From Leeuwenhoekiella palythoae (lineage in GTDB: Bacteria; Bacteroidota; Bacteroidia; Flavobacteriales; Flavobacteriaceae), in assembly GCF_900130045.1 (NCBI RefSeq), contig NZ_FQXT01000003.1, positions 620,001-684,000 on the forward strand: DNA of 64,000 nucleotides, given 5' to 3'. The position numbers were made by a program, and so were the translations under genes. This document shows positions 17,510 to 25,868 of the stretch, piece by piece. Under the pieces are notes generated by a model. That model had not been told where the DNA came from, searched no databases, and saw only the letters and a program-made list of their open reading frames with translations. Each line of letters starts with the position of its first letter. Position 1 is the stretch's first letter.

Positions 17510-18757
17510 TTATGAACTTCTAATTTTTGCAGTATATCCGGCAAAATCACAATCATCTTGTACAAGTAACAACTCATTGAATAGTTCTAAACCAACTTCC
17601 TCTTTATGGGAAACATAAAGCACACTGGTACTACCGGAAGCTGCAATCTTATTGATTAAGGAAACGATCAAAGCCGCTCCGGTCTCGTTTAGTGCGGCAG
17701 TGGGTTCATCTAAGATCAATAACGGCGGATGTTTTATCATCGCCCTGGCGATTAAAATCAGTCGTTTTTGAACTTCGTTTAACGTTCTAAAACGGGCTCC
17801 GCTCAACTGTTTTAACCCTAGGAGTACCAACCATTCTTCGGCACGCGCTTGTTCTAAGGTTGTGGGTTTTTGATACAAACCAACGCTATCATACAATCCC
17901 GAAATGATCATACTTTGCACATCGTGCATACCGTCAAAACGCTCCGTCATTGCCGAAGTGAAATAGCCTATTTTCTGTTTGATTTCCCAAACCGTTTCTC
18001 CACTTCCTTTTTTCCTTCCAAAAAGGTATAATTCTTTGCCATAACCTTTGGTACTGTCACCGGTTACCATAGACAGCAAGGTAGTTTTACCGGCTCCGTT
18101 AGGACCTTTTAAATGCCATGAGCTCCCGCGCTTAACCGTCCAAGTGATATCCTTCAACACAGGCTTTTCATCAAAAGAAACGGAAACATTTCTAAATGAA
18201 ATAAGTTCGTCTGGCACATTCTTAAAAGCCTCTAATGGCTCCGGAAGTTTTTGTTCGTGATTTATGGAAACCGAAGTATGCTGTTCTGTAATTAAATCTA
18301 CCTTTACAAATTGGCCCTCTTGATACGTTAAGCCTACCGTGCAACACGGAAGCACCTCATCGCTTCTGCGAAAAAGCTGAAGCAATACGGTGCTTTTAGC
18401 TAATTCTTGTAATTCTTTTTTTAATGATGCCACGCGTTGTATATCAAGAGCATCAAAAGGATTGTCTAATATTAGAAAGTCGGGATTCTGCGCAAGTTGG
18501 TACGCGAGCAACAAGCGTTTACGTTCTCCGCTGGATTTTGTTTTTAGAAGGTCTCCATCTTTGGTCAGTATGGAATTACCGTGACGGTATTCCTCGTCTA
18601 AATACGCATCGAGTGTGTGATTAGAAAACACCAAACCAAATGGCCCCGCTTCTTCTTTCAGCCACGCTTGATCTTTTAATTCTTTAAGTTGTTGTTTACT
18701 TAAGGGTGCGTTAGAAGTATCTATCGCATAATGAGTTTGTTTATTAGTATGGGGCAT
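17510..18757 (-). CDS. Tandem ABC ATPase (ModF/YlmA-like) with a truncated first module
   Basis: The protein carries two ABC nucleotide-binding modules but no membrane part. The second module is complete: Walker A GPNGAGKT at 218-225, a signature-like LNEVQKRLILIARAM and Walker B LLILDEPTAAL. The first module (residues 1-150) has a good signature (SSGERKRLLLAYQL, from 75) and Walker B (FLILDNPFDALD, from 94), but begins too late to hold a Walker A; its N-terminal lobe is essentially missing compared with E. coli ModF (490 residues, two full modules). The stop of this gene is 18.8 kb proximal to the next gene by only 10 nt (qor-like gene ends at 18767), leaving no room for a longer start. The role is unclear; relatives are linked to molybdate or to ribosome/photorepair functions. 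Confidence 0.8.
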   Translation of the reverse strand: MPHTNKQTHYAIDTSNAPLSKQQLKELKDQAWLKEEAGPFGLVFSNHTLDAYLDEEYRHGNSILTKDGDLLKTKSSGERKRLLLAYQLAQNPDFLILDNPFDALDIQRVASLKKELQELAKSTVLLQLFRRSDEVLPCCTVGLTYQEGQFVKVDLITEQHTSVSINHEQKLPEPLEAFKNVPDELISFRNVSVSFDEKPVLKDITWTVKRGSSWHLKGPNGAGKTTLLSMVTGDSTKGYGKELYLFGRKKGSGETVWEIKQKIGYFTSAMTERFDGMHDVQSMIISGLYDSVGLYQKPTTLEQARAEEWLVLLGLKQLSGARFRTLNEVQKRLILIARAMIKHPPLLILDEPTAALNETGAALIVSLINKIAASGSTSVLYVSHKEEVGLELFNELLLVQDDCDFAGYTAKIRSS

Positions 18758-18766
18758 CGCAATATT

Positions 18767-19744
18767 TTAATGCTGGGGTTCTAGAATAATTTTGCCTATG
18801 TGGTCACTGTCTTCCATAAGTTGATGGGCTTGAGCAGCCTCTTCAAGAGGGTACACACGATACACTTCTGGTTTAATTTCGCCTGAAGCTAGTAATGGCC
18901 AAACAGTCTGCGCAACCTCTTCTGCAATCTGTTTCTTGACGGAAATAGACTGTGGTTTTAATAAGCTCCCGGTTATTATGAGTTGTTTGCTCATCACCGT
19001 CCATAAATTGATGGTAGGCGTTAAGCTTTTCATTCCGTTGATATGCACAAGCCGACCATTTTTCTGAAGTATATTCAGGTTTTTCTGGGTGTAATCACCG
19101 CCAACCATATCTAGAATCACATCGATTTTCTCTTCGCTAAAAGCTTGTTCAAAGTCCGTTTCCTTATAATTAATCACCTTGGCCAAGGCGTGTTTCTCAA
19201 TAAAATGCACTTTCTCCTGAGTTCCCACAGTGGTATACGTTTGTAAACCTAAAGCTTTGGCGATTTGCAATCCCATAACTCCAATGCCGCTGGTGCCGCC
19301 GTGAATGAGTAAACCTTCGCCTTTTACCGCTTTGGCCTGCTGAAACACATTAAACCAAACTGTAAAAATCACTTCAGGAAGTGCTGCTGCTTCTACAAAA
19401 CTCAGGCCTTTAGGTATTGGAAGACATAAACGAGCATCAACGTGAATGTGCGTCGCATAGCCACCACCGGCAACCAAAGCGCAAACCGCATCACCAATTT
19501 TAAAATTTTCAACCGAAGCACCTACTGCGGTAATAGTCCCTGAAACCTCTAATCCCGGAATTTGCGCTTTAGGGGTATCACCGCCATACGCATCAGGATT
19601 CTGACGGGTAAGAATATCACTGCGGTTGACGCCAGAAGCTTTTACCGCAATACGCACCTCATTAGGTTCTAGTACAGGAAGCTCCAAATCTTGCAGCTGC
19701 AAAACATCGGGGCCACCGGCTTGAGTTATATAAATCGCTTTCAT
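18767..19744 (-). CDS. NAD(P)H:quinone oxidoreductase, zinc-independent MDR family
   Basis: This 325-residue medium-chain dehydrogenase/reductase has the quinone-oxidoreductase pattern. A GroES-like N-terminal domain has SGVNRSDILTRQ in place of the zinc-binding Cys/His of alcohol dehydrogenases. A Rossmann fold with HGGTSGIGVMGLQIA (the AXXGXXG-type NADPH loop) starts near residue 148. The C-terminal VYPLEEAAQAHQLME is typical of the PIG3/QOR branch. The likely reaction is NADPH-dependent reduction of quinones or reactive enones. The following ABC ATPase begins 9 nt downstream of the stop, so the two may be co-transcribed. No catalytic zinc ligands are seen. Confidence 0.9.
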   Translation of the reverse strand: MKAIYITQAGGPDVLQLQDLELPVLEPNEVRIAVKASGVNRSDILTRQNPDAYGGDTPKAQIPGLEVSGTITAVGASVENFKIGDAVCALVAGGGYATHIHVDARLCLPIPKGLSFVEAAALPEVIFTVWFNVFQQAKAVKGEGLLIHGGTSGIGVMGLQIAKALGLQTYTTVGTQEKVHFIEKHALAKVINYKETDFEQAFSEEKIDVILDMVGGDYTQKNLNILQKNGRLVHINGMKSLTPTINLWTVMSKQLIITGSLLKPQSISVKKQIAEEVAQTVWPLLASGEIKPEVYRVYPLEEAAQAHQLMEDSDHIGKIILEPQH

Positions 19745-19805
19745 AGTTTTTAAGTAAACTTGAGTGACCTCTTTAAGGTATTTGTTGAGATCAAATTTTT
19801 AATTT

Positions 19806-19860
19806 GGAGGCATCCCTAAAGCTTTCGGGACGGAGTAGTAAACCCTTTGGCGGTGCCAAT
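19806..19860 (+). repeat. Dispersed 55-bp intergenic element, copy 1
   Basis: This element starts GGAGGCATCCC, contains the near-palindrome TCCCTAAAGCTTTCGGGA (one mismatch), then CCTTTGGCGGTGCCAAT, whose TTGGC and GCCAA form a second small hairpin. A copy of identical length at 40836-40890 differs at about seven positions. Two of the differences are on opposite sides of the palindrome and preserve pairing. It lies between the lpd terminator and the quinone oxidoreductase gene. Confidence 0.7.
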
Positions 19861-19863
19861 AAA

Positions 19864-19891
19864 AAAACCCTTTTCAGTTGAAAAGGGTTTT
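19864..19891 (-). terminator. Rho-independent terminator of lpd
   Basis: AAAACCCTTTT pairs perfectly with AAAAGGGTTTT around a 6-nt loop, with a T run on the minus strand, 18 nt after the lpd stop. Confidence 0.88.
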
Positions 19892-19908
19892 AATGAATTC
19901 TAATAGTA

Positions 19909-21315
19909 TTAGATATGTAATGCTCTATCTTCAGTAGCAGCGAGCGCCGCTTCTTTTACTGCTTCGGCATACGTAGGATGTGCGTGCGACATAATCGCTA
20001 TATCTTCGGCACTAGCACGGAATTCCATAGCCGTTACACCTTCAGCAATCAAATCGGCTACACGAGCGCCCACCATGTGAACCCCAAGCACCTCATCGGT
20101 TTCTTTATCTGCAAGAATTTTTACAAAACCATCAATATCACCAGAAGCTCTAGAACGTCCTAAAGCACGCATAGGGAATTGACCAGATTTATAAGCCGTA
20201 CCAGTTTCTTTCAATTGCTCTTCAGTTTTACCTACCGAAGCAACTTCAGGCCAAGTGTATACCACTCCCGGAATCAAATTATAATCGATATGCGGTTTTT
20301 GACCAGCTAATGTTTCCGCAACAAATACGCCTTCTTCTTCCGCCTTATGTGCTAGCATAGCGCCACGCACGACATCACCGATCGCATAAATATTAGCTAC
20401 AGAAGTCTGCAAGTGTTCGTTGACTTCCACTCGACCACGATCGTCGGTTTTAAGACCAACCGCGTCAAGATTCAACCCGTCTGTATAGGCTTTACGTCCC
20501 ACAGAAACCAAGACATAATCCCCTTTAAATTCTACTTCTTTGTCTTTTTTATCGGTCGCTTTTACGATCACCTCGTCACCATTGCGCTCTACAGCGCTCA
20601 CCTTATGTGAAGTATTGATCGTCATTTTTGACTTCTTAAGCACTTTGGTCAATTCTTTACTTTGCGCGCCATCCATCGTTGGGATGATGCGATCTAAATA
20701 TTCAACCACAGTTACTTCAGAACCTAAGCGTTTATAAACTTGGCCCAATTCAAGACCGATTACACCACCGCCAATAACGATAAGATGTTTCGGTATTTCT
20801 TTAAGTTTTAAGGCTTCGGTTGACGTTATGATACGCTCCTTATCGATTTCAATAAATGGAAGACTTGCAGGTTTACTTCCGGTCGCGATGATGGTATATT
20901 TTGCTTCGATCTCCACATCATCCCCTTCCGCTACTGCGATATGAATATGGGTTTTATCCTTAAAACTACCCACCCCTTGATAGGTATCGATCTTGTTCTT
21001 GCTCATCAAAAACTCGATTCCCTTAGTAGTTTGCTCCACCACGGAAGCTTTACGCCCCATCATTTTTTCTAAATTGATCTTTACCTCGCCCGGGATCTCG
21101 ATCCCGTGCTCTTCAAAATGCTTAACCGCATCCTCATAATGGTGCGAAGAATCTAACAAGGCTTTAGATGGAATACAACCTACATTTAGGCAGGTACCGC
21201 CCATAGTTGCATATTTCTCAATGATTGCTGTTTTAAGACCCAACTGGGCGCAGCGAATGGCAGCCACATAACCTCCGGGACCGGAACCAATGACCGCAAC
21301 GTCGTATGTACTCAT
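19909..21315 (-). CDS. lpdA: Dihydrolipoyl dehydrogenase (E3)
   Basis: This flavoprotein disulfide reductase of 468 residues reoxidises dihydrolipoamide in pyruvate and 2-oxoglutarate dehydrogenases and the glycine cleavage system. The FAD loop GSGPGGYVAAIRCAQLG is at the N-terminus, the redox-active disulfide is in GGTCLNVGCIPSK, the NAD loop is VIGGGVIGLELGQVYKRLG, and the C-terminal catalytic His-Glu pair is in AHAHPTYAE-like SHAHPTYAEAVKEAA. The length matches the family. It stands alone, ends at a strong terminator, and no E1/E2 genes are near, as is common in Flavobacteriaceae. Confidence 0.97.
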   Translation of the reverse strand: MSTYDVAVIGSGPGGYVAAIRCAQLGLKTAIIEKYATMGGTCLNVGCIPSKALLDSSHHYEDAVKHFEEHGIEIPGEVKINLEKMMGRKASVVEQTTKGIEFLMSKNKIDTYQGVGSFKDKTHIHIAVAEGDDVEIEAKYTIIATGSKPASLPFIEIDKERIITSTEALKLKEIPKHLIVIGGGVIGLELGQVYKRLGSEVTVVEYLDRIIPTMDGAQSKELTKVLKKSKMTINTSHKVSAVERNGDEVIVKATDKKDKEVEFKGDYVLVSVGRKAYTDGLNLDAVGLKTDDRGRVEVNEHLQTSVANIYAIGDVVRGAMLAHKAEEEGVFVAETLAGQKPHIDYNLIPGVVYTWPEVASVGKTEEQLKETGTAYKSGQFPMRALGRSRASGDIDGFVKILADKETDEVLGVHMVGARVADLIAEGVTAMEFRASAEDIAIMSHAHPTYAEAVKEAALAATEDRALHI

Positions 21316-21391
21316 AATACTGATTTCTGTTTAAGAAGTATAAAGGTACGACCTAACAAGAAATAATCTAAAAATTTAAGCAATAATTGAA

Positions 21392-22999
21392 TTATTGCAG
21401 TCTTTTTATTTTCATCCAGCATTGAGCCGGATCTGCGTTAATGCTACCGGTGTAACTTGTAATTATAAAATCAATAGCCGCAGTGGTATCAGAAACGCGT
21501 ATGATGGCTTCTTGTTTATGAGGACTAACATTGGCACTGTAAGTTACCGGTGCAGCTAAACCTCCTATACTTTGAGAAGACACAGAGCCATTAACTCTCA
21601 TATTCCATTCTACCATACCATTATCAGTCAAAAATATATTGGATTCAATTTCATATATTCCTTGAGGAAGGGTCAATGTCGTACCATTATAAGAAGCTCC
21701 TGGTATAGCACTAAATAGCTCGTTGCTATAGTTTATTAGAAAATCTGACCCTGAACTCGTGTAAATAATATTGTTTCGAAGCATCGCTTGAGAACTAGGC
21801 GGTGTTTGCCAACCTGCATTACCATTGGCATCGGAGGTAAGTACTCTTCCGTTACCTTGAGTACCATCTACAATTTTTACATTCCCCGAAATATCTAGTC
21901 TGGCTTGTGGATCAGAGACTCCAACCCCCATATATCCTTGATTATCTATGGTAACTACCTCTGCTTGATTTGTAGTTCCTGATGGAGTGGTGGTGATTAC
22001 AAATTTAGATGGAGTACTGCCATTAGTAGGTGTTCCATCTATATACAAACGCATTCCACCTATTTCGCGTACAGCGACACCATCATGAGTTTTGAAGATC
22101 ATGGAACCGATTTCTTGGTTTGTACCGGTAGGTCCAGGTGCCTCTAAAGACCCTCCTGTGTTATAAAAAATTAGGTTAGGAGGGTTATTGCTTGCGCTAG
22201 TAAATTGCATATCGTTATCCCCTGCTCTTTTAATCTCAATATGTTCTATAGGATCATTAGTTCCAATCCCTACTTTGCCATCATTTCTAATAACCATACG
22301 ATCTACAGTTGAGGTAGCTCCAGAGGGTGTGGTCGCAAATTTGATCTTCCCTGCACTAGATGAAGAGGAGGTGGCTCCGTCTGCTTGAAAGTAGATTTCT
22401 GCACTCGGTTTAAAGGCATAGGTAGAGGCATTGATTAGACCTTGACCTCTCAAACCTCCTATACGTGTATTATCAGGTAATAGCGCTGGAGATTCAAGTG
22501 TTCCTAAAGCGCGAAAAAGATCAAGATCTAAATCATCATCTAATCCATCAATAAATCTTAAGAATAAAACATCGCGAGAGTTCTCTGTAGAAACATGTAA
22601 GGCACCCAGCGGGTTGTTGGTTCCTATCCCTACCTGGCCTAAAGTATAAATAGTAGCTGTATTTGAGGTTGCAGGTTGTTGATCTGCGGCATCATACCAA
22701 GGCTCTACTGTTGAATTTATGGGCACCCAAGCCGATGCGTCCTGATCCCAATAATGAAAACCCTTACCATAAGACCCGTATGCTGCAATCAAATATACTA
22801 ATTGCCCGTCCTCTGAACCACTAACGCTTAAATCGTTAATTCGAGGTATAAGAATTCCATCGGTGGCGGTAGCTGCACCTAAATGATTGGTTGCACGAAC
22901 ATCTAAAGTAGCTTCTGGTGAAGTTGTCCCAATTCCTATTTGTGCATGAATAGAAAAAGATAAAATAAGAAAAGATAATGCAAGTATTTGTTGTTTCAT
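21392..22999 (-). CDS. Secreted repeat protein with VGIGT(N/T)xP motifs (tail-fibre/adhesin-like)
   Basis: A signal peptide (MKQQILALSFLILSFSIHA, then QIGIGT) opens a 535-residue exported protein. A motif of the form IGIGTTSPEATLDV recurs four times: near residues 20, 125, 240 and 365 (VGIGTNNPLGALHV, VGIGTNDPIEHIEI, MGVGVSDPQARLDI). Each is followed by about 100 residues of low-complexity Gly/Ser/Thr sequence. Such repeats resemble stalks of phage tail fibres and Bacteroidota surface proteins. The last 130 residues look like a compact beta domain ending in CWMKIKRLQ. I chose the ATG at 22997-22999, since the upstream extension would spoil the signal peptide. No T9SS sorting domain is seen. 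The function is unknown; surface attachment is plausible. Confidence 0.75.
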   Translation of the reverse strand: MKQQILALSFLILSFSIHAQIGIGTTSPEATLDVRATNHLGAATATDGILIPRINDLSVSGSEDGQLVYLIAAYGSYGKGFHYWDQDASAWVPINSTVEPWYDAADQQPATSNTATIYTLGQVGIGTNNPLGALHVSTENSRDVLFLRFIDGLDDDLDLDLFRALGTLESPALLPDNTRIGGLRGQGLINASTYAFKPSAEIYFQADGATSSSSSAGKIKFATTPSGATSTVDRMVIRNDGKVGIGTNDPIEHIEIKRAGDNDMQFTSASNNPPNLIFYNTGGSLEAPGPTGTNQEIGSMIFKTHDGVAVREIGGMRLYIDGTPTNGSTPSKFVITTTPSGTTNQAEVVTIDNQGYMGVGVSDPQARLDISGNVKIVDGTQGNGRVLTSDANGNAGWQTPPSSQAMLRNNIIYTSSGSDFLINYSNELFSAIPGASYNGTTLTLPQGIYEIESNIFLTDNGMVEWNMRVNGSVSSQSIGGLAAPVTYSANVSPHKQEAIIRVSDTTAAIDFIITSYTGSINADPAQCWMKIKRLQ

Positions 23000-23047
23000 A
23001 TCATATAATTGAGGCCTTGCAAAAGTACTTGTTAAAAGTACTTGCAT

Positions 23048-23430
23048 TACCCCTTAACAGCTATTTAACACAAGTACAAAGCATTCGTTATGAATGTGCA
23101 TTTCAGCCTTGTTTATTTATTTTTCAACGATTTAATAGGTTTATACGACTGTCATTAAGGGAAAATCAAAGGAGCTGAAGGTGGAGCATTTTTGCCATTA
23201 AGACCTAGGTTAGCGCAGCAATTCACTTGTACCCTTTAACCAAATTTTATAAATTATTGATTATCAATGTTATAAATAACCCTTTTTGGAGATATAGCTG
23301 TATCTTAGTTCAATATAATGCTCCCACAGTGAGTCCACACTCACCCCACACTAAATCCACACTTTCCCACACTTATTGTGGGTCAGTATGGGAGTATTGG
23401 GGGAGCATTATCAACTCAAGTGTAAAGATT
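23048..23430. promoter_or_regulatory. Divergent intergenic region with phased CCACACT repeats inside an inverted repeat
   Basis: This 383-bp gap separates the repeat protein (minus) from the 23431 gene (plus). At 23316-23325 and 23401-23410 lie the arms TAATGCTCCC and GGGAGCATTA, a perfect 10-bp inverted repeat. Between them the heptamer CCACACT occurs at 23335, 23346, 23357 and 23367, that is with 11, 11 and 10 bp steps, about one DNA turn each. The last copy also forms the hairpin CCCACA-cttat-TGTGGG (23366-23382). The arrangement suggests cooperative protein binding or a structured leader 20-100 nt before the start codon. Confidence 0.6.
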
Positions 23431-24171
23431 ATGGCGTATTTAGATTCTAAACTGGGTATTGTAGGCCGTGTAGGCCCACTCGTATTTCGAAATGTTAACG
23501 GAAAAACCATCGTACAGGCCAAGCCAGAAAAAACGGGCAAATTCCCAGCGGGACGTTCGCGGCAAACGGCGACCGATTTTGGGAAGGCCTCCCAAACCAC
23601 CAGTGCTTTGGTGCGAGGATTACGACCTTTTATTGGCACCCATTATGACCCACAATTTTTTAACCGGTTTCGCAAAGCGGTGTATCAGGGGATGAAAATG
23701 AACGATAGCTTGCCTCAGGGCCGTCTGGATTTGTGGCAGGGAGAACCCACCGTATTGGAAGGGCTAGAAACTGACCTTAAACATCAGTTTCCGCAGTACG
23801 TACAGCTGCCCGGCTTGCAGTTGAGCCTTGAAGCAGGAACTCTGAATATCAACATACCTGAATTTAAAGCCAACAATAATCTCCTCTATTGGCCTTCAAC
23901 GGCCGCCGAGGCCGAACTCTGCTACTGGGTGAGCGTCTATGATTCGAAGACGTACCGGCTTTTAAGTTACGAACTCTTTCAAGTCCCTATCCCACACAAA
24001 TCGCGAAGCATCCCTGCTAGCCGTTTTACCGCTACGGCACTGCCGCCCGAAGCTTTGGTTTTGGTCACGACGGGGGTGCTGTATTATACTGCAGCCATGC
24101 GTTTGGGCAAAGTAGGTATGAATTCAAAAGCCTTTAATCCAATGCAGGTGCTGAAGGTGTTTAAGACGTGA
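23431..24171 (+). CDS. Conserved hypothetical protein, possibly DUF6266-like
   Basis: This is a 246-residue soluble protein without signal peptide or membrane helix. It opens with a glycine/valine-rich stretch (KLGIVGRVGPLVFRNVNGK) followed by basic residues (QAKPEKTGKFPAGRSRQT). That recalls the start of DUF6266-type proteins of Bacteroidota, which begin with a similar Gly-Val-Val beta hairpin; the link is tentative. The open frame reaches back to 23227, but the upstream part runs through the phased-repeat leader and reads as non-protein-like sequence, so I use the ATG at 23431. A stem-loop follows the stop. The function is not known to me. Confidence 0.6.
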   Translation: MAYLDSKLGIVGRVGPLVFRNVNGKTIVQAKPEKTGKFPAGRSRQTATDFGKASQTTSALVRGLRPFIGTHYDPQFFNRFRKAVYQGMKMNDSLPQGRLDLWQGEPTVLEGLETDLKHQFPQYVQLPGLQLSLEAGTLNINIPEFKANNNLLYWPSTAAEAELCYWVSVYDSKTYRLLSYELFQVPIPHKSRSIPASRFTATALPPEALVLVTTGVLYYTAAMRLGKVGMNSKAFNPMQVLKVFKT

Positions 24172-24194
24172 TCTTTTTAAGTTTAAATTTAATG

Positions 24195-24219
24195 ACCTCC
24201 CTTACAGTCGGAGGGAGGT
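24195..24219 (+). terminator. Stem-loop after the 23431 gene
   Basis: ACCTCCCT pairs with AGGGAGGT around a 9-nt loop, 24 nt after the stop codon. The following T run is short, so termination may be weak. Confidence 0.5.
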
Positions 24220-24249
24220 TTAACGGCCTTAGTTTTTAAATTATAAAAC

Positions 24250-24278
24250 ATATGGCAAGGTGTTTTACGTTGCCATAT
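24250..24278. repeat. Perfect 9-bp stem-loop
   Basis: ATATGGCAA and TTGCCATAT flank an 11-nt loop, in the gene-free stretch 24172-24467 between convergent genes. The preceding 11-mer AAAACATATGG occurs again at 24895-24905, just upstream of the next gene. The role is unknown. Confidence 0.4.
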
Positions 24279-24428
24279 CATGTTTTAATCATTTTCTTTA
24301 CTCGCGTGATTTCTATTTCACGGGAGCTCGTAAACCTCAAACATCAAAAGTTCTTAAGTTAGAAGAAGAAGTACTACCTGCACGCGATGCAATCGCGCGC
24401 GAACAGTGGTTTTTTAGTAGCGTCAAAT

Positions 24429-24449
24429 GTCCAAGACTTGCGGGAGCGG
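24429..24449. repeat. Accessory-region repeat, copy A (AAGACTTGCGGGAGCGG)
   Basis: This 21-bp segment matches 20 of 21 positions with 25009-25029. The two copies bracket the 24468-24872 gene and lie 3' of consecutive minus-strand genes. The second copy is preceded by a small hairpin CAAGTC-aaa-GACTTG. The arrangement fits cassette borders or a short mobile repeat. Confidence 0.55.
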
Positions 24450-24467
24450 AACCTTAGTCTTTTCTCT

Positions 24468-24872
24468 TTATTTCATGAATAATTTCAGTTCAATTTCCTC
24501 ACGGGCTGATCGCTCAATTGGCCTCAATTTTTCATACTCATCTAAATAGCCAAAGAAGTAAAGTCGTTCGTTTAACGTCATTCCTTGTGTTATTCTTTTA
24601 ATCGAATCTTTTAGTCTCCAAAATTCAGTTTCGAACGTGTCTTCATCTGAATTTTTTGGAAATGACCAACCGAAATTTCGTCCTTGCTGATTTAGCCATT
24701 CTATAAGTTGTCTGTAGTCTTCTGGTCGCTGACGGTCAATTATGTGTAAAATCGTATTGGCTTTATCTAAATAAGTGTTCACGTTCTGGGGTCGGACTCC
24801 TTCTTCACCAATGTTCTCTATGTTGCAAACATATGACTTCAAACTATTCGCTATGTCTTGATGGTAGGTCAT
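24468..24872 (-). CDS. Hypothetical protein in cassette-like region
   Basis: This is a 134-residue soluble, mostly helical and acidic protein that I do not recognise. It has no signal peptide, no membrane helix and no obvious catalytic motif. Charged helical segments run through the C-terminal half (from TFETEFWRLKDSIKRIT onward). It lies between two copies of a 21-bp repeat and reads in the same direction as the following cassette-like genes. The gene begins at a plausible ATG about 20 nt after CATTAAGC-type sequence. Single genes of this kind between repeats are often immunity or toxin-antitoxin-like cargo, but nothing here proves that. Confidence 0.55.
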   Translation of the reverse strand: MTYHQDIANSLKSYVCNIENIGEEGVRPQNVNTYLDKANTILHIIDRQRPEDYRQLIEWLNQQGRNFGWSFPKNSDEDTFETEFWRLKDSIKRITQGMTLNERLYFFGYLDEYEKLRPIERSAREEIELKLFMK

Positions 24873-24894
24873 TTTACATTAAGCATAATAATAC

Positions 24895-25095
24895 AAAACA
24901 TATGGTTATCGATACTGTCACTTCGAGTGCCGGACGAGGTCTGCGACCGAGACCGGTGTATCGAGAAGCTTTCTTAGTTGAGAACTTTTTTGTTTACCTG
25001 CACCACAAGTCAAAGACTTGCGGGAGCGGGGGGTCCATACTGTGTTCCCATTATGCAACGGGACAGGATGTACCGGCCGCATGAACACTTAGTTA
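24895..25095. repeat. Gene-free spacer with inverted CGATAC...GTATCG and repeat copy B
   Basis: Between two minus-strand genes lie an inverted pair ATCGATAC (near 24908) and GTATCGAG (near 24958), enclosing GC-rich sequence, then the 21-bp repeat copy B (25009-25029). The pattern resembles short imperfect palindromes that are scattered in flavobacterial intergenic DNA. No open frame of note is present. Confidence 0.45.
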
Positions 25096-25683
25096 TTAGC
25101 AACTGTATTTTATAAATTCCTCAATTCCATTTTCAGAATGTAAATCGAAAGATTGGCATTTGTACCAGTCGATAGCCAGAAAATTATAAGTCTCTACAAA
25201 TTCAGAAAGTCCTTTTTTGAATTTACTTTCCAGTTCTTCGTTTTCTATGCGGCCAGTAGTCCAAATATATTTTAGTTTTCCATGCGCTTCGTCCAGTAAA
25301 ATAGCGAACTTATTTGAGCCAAATCCAAACGGAACTTTTTCTCCAGTTAAATGTCCAACATTCTGATAAACCACTTCTTTAATTCTCTGCATTCCATTTT
25401 TCTCAAAAATTTCCGCAACAGATTTAAAGTCAATTTTTTTATCAATCGTCTTGATCGGTATTTCACCGATTACGGTTATATCCGTAAATCCATAACCGTC
25501 AAAATGTTCTTTTCCAAATTCGTTGATTCTATGCGACTCCTTGTTGATGAATTCCAAATTGTCTTTTGGAAGTAATTCAATCATTAAATAGTCATCTTCC
25601 CACATATGCAATACGTTAGCAAACTCATATGGCTTTTGCTCTTTTGGTTTAATTTCGAATAGTTTTCGCAGGTTCATTCTCAA
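25096..25683 (-). CDS. Hypothetical protein in cassette-like region
   Basis: This is a soluble protein of 195 residues with alternating strands and helices, no signal peptide and no motif I can assign. The N-terminal KLFEIKPKEQKPYEFANVLHMW and the central WTTGRIENEELESKFKKG are well-formed protein sequence with normal codon use, which supports a real gene. Its start sits only 8 nt from a TAACGGC-N4-GGCTA junction motif (25692-25707) that recurs in front of the 27002-27946 gene. The ordering of gene then repeat resembles integron-like gene cassettes. The function is unknown. Confidence 0.6.
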   Translation of the reverse strand: MRMNLRKLFEIKPKEQKPYEFANVLHMWEDDYLMIELLPKDNLEFINKESHRINEFGKEHFDGYGFTDITVIGEIPIKTIDKKIDFKSVAEIFEKNGMQRIKEVVYQNVGHLTGEKVPFGFGSNKFAILLDEAHGKLKYIWTTGRIENEELESKFKKGLSEFVETYNFLAIDWYKCQSFDLHSENGIEEFIKYSC

Positions 25684-25691
25684 ATTGTTGC

Positions 25692-25707
25692 TAACGGCAG
25701 TAGGCTA
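25692..25707. repeat. Cassette junction motif TAACGGC-N4-GGCTA, copy 1
   Basis: This motif lies directly upstream of the 25096-25683 gene on its coding strand's 5' side. The same motif with a 2-nt spacer occurs at 27995-28008 upstream of an unrelated gene. The surrounding 80 bp contain GTTGC/GCAAC arms (about 25687 and 25756), giving a folded, attC-like outline. Confidence 0.45.
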
Positions 25708-25868
25708 CAAAACTACCTGTTTATGTTATAACAGTAGTTGAAGTGCAAGCGATATGCAACAATGAATTGTTCCGCTCGATCTCCAAGCTTCGGGAGGCTT
25801 ATTTGAGTAAGTAGTATTATGTTTTACAGTCTTGTGCAATGGCTATTGTTACCTGTAGTACTTACTCC

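Noticed and set aside
23335-23373. CRISPR-like array
   Set aside because: The repeats are only 7 bp with 3-4 bp spacers, and no cas genes are near.
23227-23430. N-terminal extension of the 23431 gene by 68 codons
   Set aside because: The added part runs through the phased CCACACT repeats and inverted repeat and is not protein-like; the ATG at 23431 gives a compact start.
25781-25800. Another copy of the TCCCGAAAGCTTTCGGGA palindrome
   Set aside because: CTCCAAGCTTCGGGAG resembles it but is shorter and imperfect, so I did not count it.
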